From: Pseudomonas tohonis | GTDB lineage: Bacteria > Pseudomonadota > Gammaproteobacteria > Pseudomonadales > Pseudomonadaceae | Direction of reading: 5' to 3' | Length of the DNA stretch: 64,000 nt | NCBI RefSeq assembly: GCF_012767755.2 | Contig: NZ_AP023189.1 | Location: 4,962,001 to 5,026,000 of the forward strand | Shown here: positions 48,327 through 58,813 of the stretch, piece by piece | Position numbering within the stretch: the stretch's first letter is position 1 | Layout: every line of letters begins with the position of its first letter | Notes under the pieces: generated by a model | Databases searched by the model: none | What the model saw: the letters and a program-made list of their open reading frames with translations, nothing else | What the model was told of the DNA's origin: nothing | Position numbers and translations under genes: made by a program

Positions 48327-50576
48327 TCAGGCGGCGCGGTTACGGCGGGCTTCGATGATATTGGGCAGCTGCGAGATACGCGCCAGCAGACGCCCCAGCG
48401 CATCCAGCCCGGGGATCTCGATGGTCAGCAACATGGAGGCGGTGTTGTCCTCCTTGTTCGAGCGGGTGTTCACCGCCAGCACGTTGATGCGCTCGTTGAG
48501 CAGCACCTGGGAAACGTCGCGCAGCAGACCGGACCGGTCGTACGCCTTGATGACGATATCCACCGGATAGGTCTGCACCGGCACCGGGCCCCAGCTGACC
48601 TGGATCATCCGCTCCGGCTCGCGACCCGCCAGTTGCAGCGCCGAGGCGCAGTCCTGGCGGTGGATGCTGACGCCGCGACCGAGGGTGATGTAGCCGACGA
48701 TCGGATCACCCGGCAGCGGCTGGCAGCAGCCTGCCATCTGGGTGAGCAGGTTGCCGACGCCCTGGATCTGCACGTCGCCACGCTTGCCTGGCTTGTGCTG
48801 CCCGGCGACGCGACGGGGGATCAGCTCCAGCTGTTCGCTGCTGCCACGCTCCGGCTCCACCAGTTGCTGCGCGCAATTGACCACATGCGCCAGGCGCAGG
48901 TCTCCGGCGCCCAGGGCGGCATGCATGTCCTCGGCGGTACGCAGGTTGCACTTCTCGGCGAGCTTCTCGAAATCCACCGGCGGCAGCGCCAGGCGTGCCA
49001 GCTCGCGCTCGAGCATGGCCTTGCCGGCGGCGACGTTCTGGTCGCGGGCCTGCAGCTTGAACCAGTGGACGATCTTCGCCCGCGCCCGCGAGGTGGTGAT
49101 ATAGCCCAGGTTGGGGTTGAGCCAGTCACGGCTGGGCGAACCCTGCTTGCCGGTGATGATCTCCACCTGCTCGCCGGTCTGCAGGCTGTAGTTCAGCGGC
49201 ACGATGCGGCCATTGATCTTGGCGCCCCGGCAGTTGTGGCCGATCTCGGTGTGCACGCGGTAGGCGAAGTCCAGCGGCGTCGCGCCCTTGGGCAGGTCGA
49301 TGGCGTGGCCATCGGGGGTGAAGACGTAGACGCGGTCGGGCTCGATATCCACCCGCAGCTGTTCGGCCAACCCGCCGATGTCGCCCAGTTCCTCGTGCCA
49401 CTCCAGCACCTGGCGCAGCCAGGAGATCTTCTCTTCGTAGTGGTTGGAGCTGGATTTGACGTCGGTGCCCTTGTAGCGCCAGTGGGCGCAGACGCCCAGC
49501 TCGGCTTCCTCGTGCATGGCGTGGGTGCGGATCTGCACCTCCAGCACCTTGCCGTCCGGGCCGATCACCGCCGTGTGCAGGGAGCGGTAGCCGTTCTCCT
49601 TGGGGTTGGCGATGTAGTCGTCGAATTCCTTGGGGATGTGCCGCCACAGGGTGTGCACGATGCCGAGCGCGGTGTAGCAGTCGCGCACCTCCGGCACCAG
49701 CACGCGCACGGCGCGCACGTCGTAGATCTGGCTGAACTGCAGGCCCTTGCGCTGCATCTTCCGCCAGATGGAATAGATGTGCTTGGCGCGACCGCTGATG
49801 TCGGACTTGATGCCCGTGGCGGCCAGTTCCTCGCGCAGCTGGTTCATCACATCGGCGATGTACTGCTCGCGATCCAGGCGGCGCTCATGCAGCAGCTTGG
49901 CGATCTGCTTGTATTGGTCAGGCTCCAGGTAGCGGAAGGACAGGTCCTCCAGCTCCCACTTGATATGGCCGATGCCCAGGCGATGGGCCAGGGGCGCGTA
50001 GATGTCGAAGACCTCGCGGGCGACGCGGTGGCGCTTCTCGTCGTCGGCGTTCTTGACCTCGCGTATGGCGCAGGTCCGTTCGGCCAGCTTGATCAGCGCG
50101 ACGCGCACGTCGTCGACCATGGCCACCAGCATCTTGCGCAGGTTCTCCACCTGCGCCTGGGTGCCCAGCACCAGGGAATGACGCGGGTTGAGGCTGGCGC
50201 TGATCGCGGCCATGCGCAGCACGCCCTCGATGAGCTTGGCCACCACCGGGCCGAAGCGCTGGTTGACGTCGGCGAGCTGGATCTTGCCCTCGCGCACGCC
50301 GCGGTAGATGACCGCCGCCACCAGAGACTCCTGGTCCAGCTTGAGGTCGGCGAGGATCTCGGCGATCTCCAGGCCGGTCTGGAAACTGGAGGTGCCCTCG
50401 GCCCAGAGGTTCTGCGCGGCGTTGGCCTGCTGCTCGGAGTCCCGGGCGAATTCGCAGGCCTGTTTCAGCACCTCGCGGTCCAACACCGGATCGAGACTGA
50501 GGACATGGTCCAGCCACGCCTCGAGGTTGATACTGCCGTCGGTGTTGACCGGCTGTTGCGCTCTGACCTGTACCAT
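48327..50576 (-). CDS. relA: (p)ppGpp synthetase RelA
   Basis: A 749-residue protein. The N-terminal pseudo-hydrolase domain lacks the HD motif (VIYRGVREGK in its place), so it is a synthetase only. The synthetase domain shows YRSLHTAVIGPDGKVLEVQI and EELGVCAHWRYKG-type motifs; TGS (YVFTPDGHAIDLPKG), zinc-finger/helical and C-terminal ACT domains follow. It makes ppGpp on ribosomes with uncharged tRNA. It lies upstream of mazG. Confidence 0.97.
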   Translation of the reverse strand: MVQVRAQQPVNTDGSINLEAWLDHVLSLDPVLDREVLKQACEFARDSEQQANAAQNLWAEGTSSFQTGLEIAEILADLKLDQESLVAAVIYRGVREGKIQLADVNQRFGPVVAKLIEGVLRMAAISASLNPRHSLVLGTQAQVENLRKMLVAMVDDVRVALIKLAERTCAIREVKNADDEKRHRVAREVFDIYAPLAHRLGIGHIKWELEDLSFRYLEPDQYKQIAKLLHERRLDREQYIADVMNQLREELAATGIKSDISGRAKHIYSIWRKMQRKGLQFSQIYDVRAVRVLVPEVRDCYTALGIVHTLWRHIPKEFDDYIANPKENGYRSLHTAVIGPDGKVLEVQIRTHAMHEEAELGVCAHWRYKGTDVKSSSNHYEEKISWLRQVLEWHEELGDIGGLAEQLRVDIEPDRVYVFTPDGHAIDLPKGATPLDFAYRVHTEIGHNCRGAKINGRIVPLNYSLQTGEQVEIITGKQGSPSRDWLNPNLGYITTSRARAKIVHWFKLQARDQNVAAGKAMLERELARLALPPVDFEKLAEKCNLRTAEDMHAALGAGDLRLAHVVNCAQQLVEPERGSSEQLELIPRRVAGQHKPGKRGDVQIQGVGNLLTQMAGCCQPLPGDPIVGYITLGRGVSIHRQDCASALQLAGREPERMIQVSWGPVPVQTYPVDIVIKAYDRSGLLRDVSQVLLNERINVLAVNTRSNKEDNTASMLLTIEIPGLDALGRLLARISQLPNIIEARRNRAA

Positions 50577-50659
50577 CTTGCCTTACCTTCCCTACGACGT
50601 ACGCCCGTCACGCCGAATGTTCGCCAGCCTCTCTGGGCCAGTCGGATTACGCGAGCATC

Positions 50660-52015
50660 CTAGCCCGCCTCGAATAACGCCATGGCCTCGACATGGGCCG
50701 TCTGCGGAAACATGTCGAGGATGCCGGCTCTCCTGAGCCGATAACCCTGCCGGACCAGCTCGGCACTGTCGCGTGCCAGCGTCGCCGGGTTGCAGGACAC
50801 ATACACCACGCGTTTCGCGCCGAGCCCGCCCAGGTGGCGGGCGACCTCGAAAGCGCCGTCGCGCGGCGGGTCCAGCAGCACTGCATCGAACCCCTGCCGG
50901 GCCCACCGGGCCTCGGCCAGCGGCTTCGACAAGTCGGCCTGGAAAAAGTGCGCATTCTCCAGACCATTGATTACCGCATTGCCACGGGCGCGTTCGACCA
51001 TGGCATCCACACCTTCCACCGCCACCACCTCGCGCACCTGGCGCGCCAGCGGCAGGGCGAAATTGCCGAGCCCGCAGAACAGGTCCAGCACCCGCTCGGA
51101 CGCCTGCGGTGCCAACCAGTCTAGCGCCTGGGCGACCATCGCCTCGTTGACCGGCGCATTGACCTGGACGAAATCACCCGGCCGGTATTCCAGTTCCAGG
51201 CGCCACTGTTCCAAACGGTAACCCAGGCGCATGGCCGGGTCGTCCGCGTGCGGCTCGCCCGCACCGTGCAACCACAGCTGGGCCTGGTGTTCGGCGCAGA
51301 AATGCCGCAGGCGCTGCAGGTCCGCCTCACCCAGTGGCTGGATGTGGCGCAGCAGCAGCGACGAGGCATTGCCGTGAAAGAGCTCGACATGACCGAGGGC
51401 TTGCGGCCTTTCCAGGCTGCGCAGCAGTTGCGGTAACGCACGGACGATAGACTGCAAGGGCTGTACCAGCACGAGGCAGTCATCGATGCCGATGATGGTC
51501 TGGCTGGCGGCGGCGCGGAAGCCGACGTCCAGGCGCGCGGCCTTGGCGTCCCAGCGCACAGCGATGCGAGCGCGGCGGCGGTAGGCGAACTCCGGCCCCA
51601 CCAGCGGTGCGGCCCAGGCCTCGGGCTCGAGCCCGGCGACGCGCGACAACTGCTCGGCCAGCGTGCGCTGTTTCAGGGCGAGCTGCTCGGCATGGGGCAG
51701 GTGCTGCAGGGTGCAGCCGCCGCACTGGCCGGCATGGGCACAGGGCTCGGCACGCCGCAGCGGGCTGGCCACCAGCACCTTCTCCGCGCGTGCCTCGACG
51801 ATCTGGGCGCGGGCGCCGAGTACACGGGCCTCGACCTGCTCGTCCGCCAGCGCACCGGAAACGAACCAGGTACGCCCTTCGACGAAGGCGATGCCACGGC
51901 CGTCGTTGGCCAGGCGCTCGATGGACAGGCGCTGCTTCTTGCCGGTCGGCACCTGCTGCGTCGAGCGGGTGCCGCCACTGGGCTGGAAGCGCAGGCCGCC
52001 GCTACGCTTGGCCAT
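50660..52015 (-). CDS. rlmD: 23S rRNA m5U1939 methyltransferase
   Basis: A 451-residue RlmD/RumA protein: N-terminal TRAM domain ([18 protein letters not shown]), a four-Cys iron-sulfur site beginning [13 protein letters not shown] motif [15 protein letters not shown], and the catalytic Cys in [11 protein letters not shown]. It methylates U1939 of 23S rRNA. A small ORF overlaps its start by 14 bases. Confidence 0.96.
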   Translation of the reverse strand: MAKRSGGLRFQPSGGTRSTQQVPTGKKQRLSIERLANDGRGIAFVEGRTWFVSGALADEQVEARVLGARAQIVEARAEKVLVASPLRRAEPCAHAGQCGGCTLQHLPHAEQLALKQRTLAEQLSRVAGLEPEAWAAPLVGPEFAYRRRARIAVRWDAKAARLDVGFRAAASQTIIGIDDCLVLVQPLQSIVRALPQLLRSLERPQALGHVELFHGNASSLLLRHIQPLGEADLQRLRHFCAEHQAQLWLHGAGEPHADDPAMRLGYRLEQWRLELEYRPGDFVQVNAPVNEAMVAQALDWLAPQASERVLDLFCGLGNFALPLARQVREVVAVEGVDAMVERARGNAVINGLENAHFFQADLSKPLAEARWARQGFDAVLLDPPRDGAFEVARHLGGLGAKRVVYVSCNPATLARDSAELVRQGYRLRRAGILDMFPQTAHVEAMALFEAG

Positions 52016-52202
52016 GTTTCACATCCTTGGGCAGATACCAGGAGCGCTGCAGCAGGGCCGACGGCGCATAGCGGGAAACGGACGCAGCGGCGCCCAGGGC
52101 GAGGCCCCGGCTGGCGCCGCTCACGGGGTGCAGGTGAATGCGATAGGCGCGCAGCGAGTAGCGGCCTGCACAGCCATCGGGACGGGGAATGACGAGTCTC
52201 AC
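52002..52202 (-). CDS. Small Arg-rich ORF between cysM and rlmD
   Basis: A 66-residue frame from GTG 52202, which overlaps the cysM stop (GTGA) and ends 14 bases inside rlmD. Third-position GC is high, as in the neighbours, and it fills the gap between two coupled genes exactly. It contains [20 protein letters not shown] and ends [17 protein letters not shown]. No Shine-Dalgarno is obvious and no function is known. Confidence 0.45.
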   Translation of the reverse strand: MRLVIPRPDGCAGRYSLRAYRIHLHPVSGASRGLALGAAASVSRYAPSALLQRSWYLPKDVKHGQA

Positions 52203-53101
52203 GGGATCGGGTCGTACACGCCGGTGGACAGGTAGCGGTCGCCGCGATCACAGATGATCGCCACCATCACCGCGTTCTCCACCTCGCGGGACAGGCGCAG
52301 CATGGCCGCCACCGAGCCGCCGGAGGACACGCCACAGAAGATGCCTTCTTCCCGGGCCAGCCGGCGCATGGTCTGCTCCGCCTCGACCTGGGCCATGTCG
52401 ACGACGCGATCGACGCGATCGGCCTGGTAGATCTTCGGCAGGTATTGCTCGGGCCAGCGACGAATGCCGGGGATGGCCGAGCCTTCCTGGGGCTGCAGGC
52501 CGACGATCTGGATCGCGGGGTTCTGCTCCTTGAGGTAGCGCGAGGTGCCCATGATGGTGCCGGTGGTGCCCATCGAGCTGATGAAGTGGGTGATGGTGCC
52601 CTGGGTCTGGCGCCAGATCTCGGGGCCCGTGCCGACGTAGTGGGCCTCGGGGTTGTCGCCATTGGCGAACTGGTCCAGCACCTTGCCTCGGCCTTCGGCC
52701 TGCATGCGTTCGGCCAGGTCGCGAGCGCCCTCCATGCCCTCCTCCTTGCTGACGATGATCAGCTCGGCGCCATAGGCGGTCATCGCCGCCTTGCGCTCGG
52801 CACTCATGTTGTCCGGCATGATCAGGACCATCTTGTAGCCCTTGATCGCCGCCGCCATGGCCAGCGCGATGCCGGTGTTGCCCGAGGTCGCCTCGATCAG
52901 GGTGTCACCGGGCCGGATGGCACCGCGCAGTTCGGCGCGGGTGATCATCGACAGGGCCGGGCGGTCCTTCACGGAACCGGCGGGGTTGTTGCCTTCGAGC
53001 TTGACCAGGAGGGTGTTGCTGGTGGCTCCGCCCAGGCGCTGCAGGCGCACCAGCGGAGTGTTGCCGATGCAGTCGGCGATGGTTGGGTACTGCAGGGTCA
53101 T
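52199..53101 (-). CDS. cysM: O-acetylserine sulfhydrylase B
   Basis: A 300-residue PLP enzyme making cysteine from O-acetylserine (also with thiosulfate). The PLP Lys is K45 in NNPAGSVKDRPAL, the phosphate loop is EATSGNTGIALA, and the substrate loop is FISSMGTTGTIMG. ATG 53101 (MTLQYPTIADC) matches the family; an upstream ATG at 53137 adds 12 odd residues. Confidence 0.96.
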   Translation of the reverse strand: MTLQYPTIADCIGNTPLVRLQRLGGATSNTLLVKLEGNNPAGSVKDRPALSMITRAELRGAIRPGDTLIEATSGNTGIALAMAAAIKGYKMVLIMPDNMSAERKAAMTAYGAELIIVSKEEGMEGARDLAERMQAEGRGKVLDQFANGDNPEAHYVGTGPEIWRQTQGTITHFISSMGTTGTIMGTSRYLKEQNPAIQIVGLQPQEGSAIPGIRRWPEQYLPKIYQADRVDRVVDMAQVEAEQTMRRLAREEGIFCGVSSGGSVAAMLRLSREVENAVMVAIICDRGDRYLSTGVYDPIP

Positions 53102-53285
53102 GGCGGGGTTCGCAATCCAGACGCAGGGGGTGCACATGATACCGGCAAACCGGCGATGGCCATATCGCGGGAAGGTGTCGCGTTATGCCATGAGGCTATA
53201 TGCATGGAACCGACGGCTATTGCAGGGCCGGTCCGGCCCGCGTCGCGACCCCGCCCCTCCTTATATAGGTACGCGAGAACGACGA

Positions 53286-53313
53286 AGCCCCGGCAGCGAT
53301 CGCGACCGGGGCT
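53286..53313 (-). terminator. Hairpin after the TonB receptor gene
   Basis: AGCCCCGG and CCGGGGCT pair over a 12-base loop, 34 bases after the receptor stop on the minus strand. There is no clear T run, so it may be a weak terminator. Confidence 0.55.
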
Positions 53314-53346
53314 CCGTGGCCTGGCGGGGCGGCAGGACCGCGCCGA

Positions 53347-55671
53347 TCAGAAGTGGAAGTTGGTGCTGAGCAGCGCCGTACGACCCGCCGCCTGGTTGGC
53401 GAAGTGGGTGGTGAAGGCCTTGTCGTAGTAGGTCTCGTCGGTGAGGTTCTGCACGTTCAGCTGCAGGTCGACGTTCTTGGTCAGCTGGTAGGCCGCCATC
53501 GCGTCGTAGCGCCAGTAGGACGGGACGTACACGGAGTTGTTGTTGTCGCCGAACACGTCGTCCACGTAGAAGGCACCGGCGCCGAGGGTCAGCTTCGGCA
53601 GTACCTGGTAGGTGGTCCACAGGCTGAAGCTGTTCTTCGGCGTATTGGGCATCTCGTTGCCCTTCGCCGCGTTGACGGTGCTGGTCACCAGGCCCGTACG
53701 GTTGCCCACGGCACCCGGGTCGACCAGCTCGCTGTCCAGGTAGCTGTAGCCGGCGAACACCTGCCACTTGTCGGTGATCTTGCCGCTGGCGGTCAGCTCG
53801 AGGCCGTCGACGCGGGTCTTGCCGGCGTTCTCGTAGGTGTAGTTGCTCACCAGGACGCGGGTGTTTTCCTTCTCGGTGCGGAAGATCGCGGCGGTCAGCG
53901 ACAGGCGCTCATCGAGCAGGTCCCACTTGGTGCCCAGCTCGTAGTTGGTGGTCTCTTCCGGCTCCAGGTCGCTGACGATACTGGTCGGCGTGCCCACGGA
54001 CGTCGGCAGGGCGTTGCCTTCCGTGCCCTCGCCCAGCATGGAGCCCGGTGGCGTCGCGGACGTGGCGTAGGAGGCATAGATGCTGCCGTTGCTGGCCGGC
54101 TTCCATACCAGGCCCACCTGGTAGTTGACGAACTCGGCGGTATCGGACGCCTTGAAGGTGGTGGCGCCAGAGGCGGACTTGGTCCTGGACTCGGTCTGGA
54201 AGTTGTCGTAGCGCAGGCCCAGGTTGAGGATCCACTGCGGGTCCAGCTCGATGCTGTCGAAAGCGTAGAGCGCACGGGTATCGCCGGTGGTCACGGTGGC
54301 GGCGTAGTTGCGCGCGACGCTGCCGGCCCAGGGGTCGTCCGGGTTGGGATTGCCCAGCGAGGTGCAGTTGTAGCCGGTGCCGGCGCCCGTGGTCGGGCAG
54401 TTCAGGGTGCCGGTCCCCACCGAGTTGGCGACCGTGTAGGAAGAGCGATCGGACTCCTCGCGGGACAGCTCGATCCCCGTGGAGAAACTGTGCTTGAGCC
54501 CGGCCAGCTGGAAATCGCCGAACAGGTCGGTCTGGTTGGTGGTGGTGGCGGTGTTGCTCACACGGCTGTTGGCGCGGCGCCAGACGGTGCCATTGATCAC
54601 GTTGCCCTTGCTGTCGTCCGGCTGGGTCAGGATGTAGTCCTGCATGCTGTTGCCGTGGCGCAGGGTGTTCTTGAGGGTCAGCGAATCGGTCAGGTCGTGC
54701 TCGATGGCGATGGTCGCGATGTCCGCCCGGGTCTTGCGGAAGTCACGGCTGGTCAGGCCATAGAAGTTGCTGCTGTCGCCGCCGTCGACGGGTTTGTCCG
54801 GGCTGCCCGCGGTGTGGGTGGAGCCCACCGAGTAGCCGTAGGGGATGCCCGAGTCCGGCAGGTCGTCGCTTTCCAGGTGGTAGAAGTCGAGGTTCACGCG
54901 GGTGTCGGTGCCGAGGCCGAAGGCCAGCGACGGGGCCACGCCCCAGCGGTCGTAGTTGACCTTGTCGCGGCCGGCGACATTGCTCTCGTGGCTCATCAGG
55001 TTGAGGCGGAACGCGGCGGTGTCGAGGAACTGCTGGTTGATGTCGGCGGTGTAGCGCTGGGTCTGGTCGGAACCCCAGGTGAAGCCACCGTCGATGGAAT
55101 CACCGAGGTGCGCCTTCTTGGTCACCAGGTTGAGGCTGCCACCGGCCGAGCCACGGCCACCGAAGGACGAGTTCGGCCCCTTGCTCACCTCGATGGACTC
55201 GATGGCGAAGATCTCGCGGGTCTGCGAACCGGTGTCGCGCACGCCATCGAGGTAGGTATCGGACTGGGCGTCGAAGCCGCGGATGAAGGGACGATCGCCC
55301 TGGGGGTTGCCGCCCTCGCCCGCCCCCATGGTGATACCGGGCACGGTGCGCAACGCGTCCTGCAGGCTCAGCGCGCCGGTGTCCTTGATCACCTGCTGCG
55401 GAACCACGGTCACGGAGCGCGGCGTGTCCACCAGCGGCGCGGTGTACTTCTGCGAGGCGGAGCGCTGGACCTGGTAGTCCTCGCCCCCGATCTGCTCACC
55501 GACCACCGAGGTGGCATCGAGCGAGATCACGCCGTCCTGTTCGCCATCCTTCTTCTCCGCTTGCGCGGCATGGGCAACCGGTGCCAGGGAGGCGGCCGAG
55601 AGGGCGACGCCGATGGCGGATGCCAGCAGGCGCTGGGCAGAAGCGGTGGATTCGAGTGACTGACGCGACAT
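53347..55671 (-). CDS. piuA: TonB-dependent catecholate siderophore receptor (PiuA/Fiu type)
   Basis: A 774-residue outer-membrane receptor with a long signal peptide (ending SLAPVAHAA). The plug domain starts at [20 protein letters not shown] and includes [21 protein letters not shown] 22-strand barrel follows, ending in LLSTNFHF with the terminal Phe. It matches the PiuA/Fiu family that takes up catechol siderophores and catechol-substituted beta-lactams. The adjoining hydroxylase (piuC) supports this. Fur-like sites lie just upstream. Confidence 0.9.
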   Translation of the reverse strand: MSRQSLESTASAQRLLASAIGVALSAASLAPVAHAAQAEKKDGEQDGVISLDATSVVGEQIGGEDYQVQRSASQKYTAPLVDTPRSVTVVPQQVIKDTGALSLQDALRTVPGITMGAGEGGNPQGDRPFIRGFDAQSDTYLDGVRDTGSQTREIFAIESIEVSKGPNSSFGGRGSAGGSLNLVTKKAHLGDSIDGGFTWGSDQTQRYTADINQQFLDTAAFRLNLMSHESNVAGRDKVNYDRWGVAPSLAFGLGTDTRVNLDFYHLESDDLPDSGIPYGYSVGSTHTAGSPDKPVDGGDSSNFYGLTSRDFRKTRADIATIAIEHDLTDSLTLKNTLRHGNSMQDYILTQPDDSKGNVINGTVWRRANSRVSNTATTTNQTDLFGDFQLAGLKHSFSTGIELSREESDRSSYTVANSVGTGTLNCPTTGAGTGYNCTSLGNPNPDDPWAGSVARNYAATVTTGDTRALYAFDSIELDPQWILNLGLRYDNFQTESRTKSASGATTFKASDTAEFVNYQVGLVWKPASNGSIYASYATSATPPGSMLGEGTEGNALPTSVGTPTSIVSDLEPEETTNYELGTKWDLLDERLSLTAAIFRTEKENTRVLVSNYTYENAGKTRVDGLELTASGKITDKWQVFAGYSYLDSELVDPGAVGNRTGLVTSTVNAAKGNEMPNTPKNSFSLWTTYQVLPKLTLGAGAFYVDDVFGDNNNSVYVPSYWRYDAMAAYQLTKNVDLQLNVQNLTDETYYDKAFTTHFANQAAGRTALLSTNFHF

Positions 55672-55720
55672 CGTTTTCCCTCCCCAGGGATCTCAGAGGC
55701 CGCGGAATCTATTTCAAAAC

Positions 55721-55755
55721 GTTTACACTATCAATTGCCATATATTCTCATTTGC
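55721..55755 (-). promoter_or_regulatory. Fur-box-like sites upstream of piuA
   Basis: On the minus strand GCAAATGAGAATATAT (55755-55740) and ATTGATAGTGTAAAC (55735-55721) both resemble the Fur core AATGATAATCATT. They lie 50-85 bases before the receptor start in AT-rich DNA. Iron repression is inferred. Confidence 0.5.
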
Positions 55756-55830
55756 ATCTTTTTTACAAACTTTACACTCGTCCGCGCAGACCGTCGGCAG
55801 GCCCGGCCAATCCCCTTGCCAGCAACAAAT

Positions 55831-55849
55831 GTAAATCACTATCATTTGC
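55831..55849 (+). promoter_or_regulatory. Fur-box-like site upstream of piuC
   Basis: GTAAATCACTATCATTTGC, read on the other strand as GCAAATGATAGTGATTTAC, agrees with most of the 19-bp Fur consensus. It lies 30 bases before the piuC start. Confidence 0.6.
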
Positions 55850-55878
55850 GCTTTTTTCCCATCCGGAGGCCCCCGACC

Positions 55879-56559
55879 ATGCTCCTGCGCATACCCGGTG
55901 TATTCACGCCCGAAGAGGCCGCCCGCATCCGCGAAGCGCTGGAACAGGCCGACTGGGCGGATGGCCGCGTCACCGCCGGGCACCAGTCGGCGAAGGCCAA
56001 GCACAACGAGCAACTGGTGGAAGGCCATCCCCTGGCGAAGGAAATCAGCGCGGCGATGCTGCAGCGCCTGTGGACCCACCCGCTGTTCGTCTCCGCCGTG
56101 CTGCCGCTGAAGGTCTTCCCGCCCCTGTTCAACCGCTACACGGGCGGTGGCACCTTCGACTACCACATCGACAACGCCATCCGCCGCATTCAGGGCAGCC
56201 CCGAGCAGGTCCGCACCGATGTCTCCGCCACGCTGTTCTTCAGCGAACCGGACAGCTACGACGGCGGCGAACTGGTGATCCAGGACACCTACGGCACCCA
56301 GCGCGTGAAGTTCGCCGCCGGTGACCTGGTCATCTACCCCTCCACCAGCCTGCACAAGGTGGAGCCCGTGACCCGGGGCGCACGCATCGCCTCGTTCTTC
56401 TGGACCCAGAGCATGGTCCGCGACGACGGCCAGCGCACCCTGCTCTACGAGATGGACCAGGCGATCCAGGGCCTGACCCGCGACGTACCCGAACACCCCG
56501 CGCTGATCCAGCTCACCGGCACCTACCACAACCTGCTGCGGCGCTGGGCGGACACCTGA
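55879..56559 (+). CDS. piuC: PKHD-type Fe(II)/2-oxoglutarate hydroxylase PiuC
   Basis: A 226-residue dioxygenase. The iron ligands are H96 and D98 ([10 protein letters not shown]) and H159 ([10 protein letters not shown]), and R169 should bind 2-oxoglutarate. PiuC proteins accompany PiuA-type receptors in iron-starved cells; the substrate is not established. ATG 55879 ([10 protein letters not shown]) follows GGAGG. It is divergent from piuA and co-transcribed with the Sel1 gene. Confidence 0.92.
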   Translation: MLLRIPGVFTPEEAARIREALEQADWADGRVTAGHQSAKAKHNEQLVEGHPLAKEISAAMLQRLWTHPLFVSAVLPLKVFPPLFNRYTGGGTFDYHIDNAIRRIQGSPEQVRTDVSATLFFSEPDSYDGGELVIQDTYGTQRVKFAAGDLVIYPSTSLHKVEPVTRGARIASFFWTQSMVRDDGQRTLLYEMDQAIQGLTRDVPEHPALIQLTGTYHNLLRRWADT

Positions 56560-56560
56560 A

Positions 56561-57379
56561 ATGCACGTCACCCTCAGGCGCACCGAAACCCTCAGCGCAG
56601 AAGAACTGCGCGAGCGACTGGCCAGCGACCCTCGCCAGGCCGCACGGATCATCCTCGGTGCCGCCCGCGACGGCCTGACCGATGCACAGACGCTGCTGGG
56701 GCAGATCCTCCTCGACGGCAAGGGCATCGAGAAAGACCCGGCCCTGGCCCGCGCCTGGTTCCGCATCGCCGCCGACAACGGCGACGCCATGGCGCGCAAC
56801 ATGCTCGGCCGCTGCCTGGAGCACGGCTGGGGCGGTGACGTCGACCTGGTGGAGGCTGCCAACCAGTACCGGCAGGCCATCGCCAGCGGGCTCGACTGGG
56901 CCCTGTACAACTACGCGGGCCTTCTGGCCACCGGACGCGGCGTCGAGCTCGACCAGGCGGCCGCCTTCGCCCTCTACCTGCGGGCGGCCGAAGCCGGGCA
57001 CGCCAAGTCGATGAACCTGGTGGGGCGCTATTTCGAAGAGGGCATCGCCGTGCCACGCGATGCAGGAATCGCCCTGGACTGGTACCGGCGCTCGGCCGAG
57101 GCCGGCGACTTTCGCGGCCAGTTCAGCTATGCCGCGGTACTGGCGGCACAGGGGCGGATCGACGAGGCCCTGGGCTGGCTGCGACGCTCGCTGGCCGCCG
57201 GCAATCTCAACTTCCTCCGCACCAGCCGTGCCAGCCTGGCCCAGGCCAGCGACCCGCGCATACGGGCCCTGGCCGGCGACTTCCACCAGCGCGCGAGCGA
57301 ACTCGGCGACGACAGCGACCATCAGGCCCAGCAGCGTTTCCTGGCCCAGGACGGCGACGGTGTGAATATTCTCAACTAG
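56561..57379 (+). CDS. Sel1-repeat protein
   Basis: A 272-residue protein with about five Sel1-like repeats (DAQTLLGQILLDGKGIEKD, DAMARNMLGRCLEHGWGG, WALYNYAGLLATGRGVELD, KSMNLVGRYFEEGIAVPRD, and a last weaker copy). There is no signal peptide. It starts one base after the piuC stop. Sel1 proteins are scaffolds; here it probably serves PiuC or iron uptake, an inference from position. Confidence 0.88.
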   Translation: MHVTLRRTETLSAEELRERLASDPRQAARIILGAARDGLTDAQTLLGQILLDGKGIEKDPALARAWFRIAADNGDAMARNMLGRCLEHGWGGDVDLVEAANQYRQAIASGLDWALYNYAGLLATGRGVELDQAAAFALYLRAAEAGHAKSMNLVGRYFEEGIAVPRDAGIALDWYRRSAEAGDFRGQFSYAAVLAAQGRIDEALGWLRRSLAAGNLNFLRTSRASLAQASDPRIRALAGDFHQRASELGDDSDHQAQQRFLAQDGDGVNILN

Positions 57380-57454
57380 CTCGGCCGCCCATCCTTTCAG
57401 GGAGACATTCGGATGGCCGCCAGGAAGCCTCGGGGCCCGAGTCCTATGGCGTTC

Positions 57455-58813
57455 TCAGCCTGACCCCGAGGCGCCGCCCGGCCAGGCTTGCAGGCGCATG
57501 TGCAAGCCCAGCCCCGGATTCAGGTTGCACGCCCACAGTCGGCCCCCCTGAAGATCGATGGCGCTGCGGGCGATGCTCAGCCCCAGGCCGAAACCGCCAT
57601 CGCCGGGCCGCGCCTCGTCGAGCCGGGAGAAGGGCTCGAAGATCAGCTCCAGGTGTTCTTCCGCCACCCCCGGTCCCTGGTCGCGGAGGCACAGCAGCCA
57701 GTGCTCGCCCTCCTGGCGGCCGGACAGCGTGACCAGCCCGCCCGCAGGTGAATGGCGGATGGCATTGCGCAGCATGTTCTCCAGGGCCTGGGCCAGGCTG
57801 TTGAGGTGGGCCTTGACCACGCACCGCTCGTCCAGCTCGAAACGCAGTTGCTCCCGGGGCCATCCCGTCTCGAAACAGGCGTCTTCCGTGAGCACGTCCC
57901 AGAGCGGCCGCAACGGCACCGCCTCCTGGGGGAAACGCGGGCGCTCGGAATCCATCCAGGCCAGCTCCAGGGTGTTTTCCACCAATTGCTGCATCACGCC
58001 GATCTCGCGCTCCAGGCGCTGGCGCAGCGCCGGCAGGTCGTCCTCGCGCTCGCTGGCCGCGCGCAGGCGGCTGAGCGGGGTCCGCAGTTCGTGAGAGAGG
58101 TCGCTGAGCAGCCGGCGCTGGTAGACCACGGTGCCTTGCAGGCGATCGGCCATGTGATCGAAGGCCCGGCCCAGCTCTCCGAGCTCGTCCCGCCGCGAAA
58201 CGAAGGGTTCGCCCAGACGCGCGCCGAGGTCGTCCGCCTTCAGCGAATTGGCCTGTTCGCGCAGGCGCGCCAGCGGGGCGATGAACAGCCGGTAGAGCAG
58301 CATGCACAGCAGCAGGGCGAGCAGCCCGGGCACCACCTTCTGGGCGATGAAGAACAACAGCGGCCGTGGGCCCCAGGGGCTGAAGCGTTGCGGCAGGAGC
58401 ATCACCAGTTGCCCGTCCTGGCCCTCGAAGGGAATGCTCAGCGTGCGGGGTTCCGGCGTCTGCCGCCCCATCGGCCACTCCAGTTGCCGCATGAAGCCCA
58501 GGCGACGGCGCTGCTCCTCGCTGACCGGGCGGCTGCCCAGGGGGAACAGGTGCTGGTCGAGCACCAGCACCCAGCTGCCCTCGCGGCGCTCCAGGTCGGC
58601 CTGGAAGGCATCGACGCCGGCCCGCCCTCCCTCACGCCAGGCCCGCTCGGCCTCATGGGCGTAGCCGCGCAGGGTCGTGCGCGCCGCGTCGGACAGGTAG
58701 GAGGTGCGCTCGCCGATGAGCTGACCGAACGACAGCGTCAGGGCGATCATCACCAGGCAGAAGCCGACGAGGATGATCGCCAGCTTCCAGAACAGCGAAT
58801 GGCGACCGGGCAT
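57455..58813 (-). CDS. Two-component sensor kinase (PirS-like)
   Basis: A 452-residue kinase with two membrane helices (about 9-31 and 155-180) enclosing a periplasmic sensor domain. HAMP, a HisKA site (LSDLSHELRTPLSR), and an ATP-binding domain (NMLRNAIRHSPAGG, DGGFGLGLSIA) follow. ATG 58813 overlaps the regulator stop by one base (TGATG). In P. aeruginosa this position next to gacS holds pirS, which senses iron-siderophore status; the same role is likely. Confidence 0.88.
   Translation of the reverse strand: MPGRHSLFWKLAIILVGFCLVMIALTLSFGQLIGERTSYLSDAARTTLRGYAHEAERAWREGGRAGVDAFQADLERREGSWVLVLDQHLFPLGSRPVSEEQRRRLGFMRQLEWPMGRQTPEPRTLSIPFEGQDGQLVMLLPQRFSPWGPRPLLFFIAQKVVPGLLALLLCMLLYRLFIAPLARLREQANSLKADDLGARLGEPFVSRRDELGELGRAFDHMADRLQGTVVYQRRLLSDLSHELRTPLSRLRAASEREDDLPALRQRLEREIGVMQQLVENTLELAWMDSERPRFPQEAVPLRPLWDVLTEDACFETGWPREQLRFELDERCVVKAHLNSLAQALENMLRNAIRHSPAGGLVTLSGRQEGEHWLLCLRDQGPGVAEEHLELIFEPFSRLDEARPGDGGFGLGLSIARSAIDLQGGRLWACNLNPGLGLHMRLQAWPGGASGSG

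Noticed and set aside
48165..50663. 832-codon open frame opposite relA
   Set aside because: Antisense of a complete RelA; composition typical of a wrong-strand frame.
53353..55659. 768-codon open frame opposite piuA
   Set aside because: Antisense of a complete TonB receptor; Gly/Val/Asp-rich product without domains.
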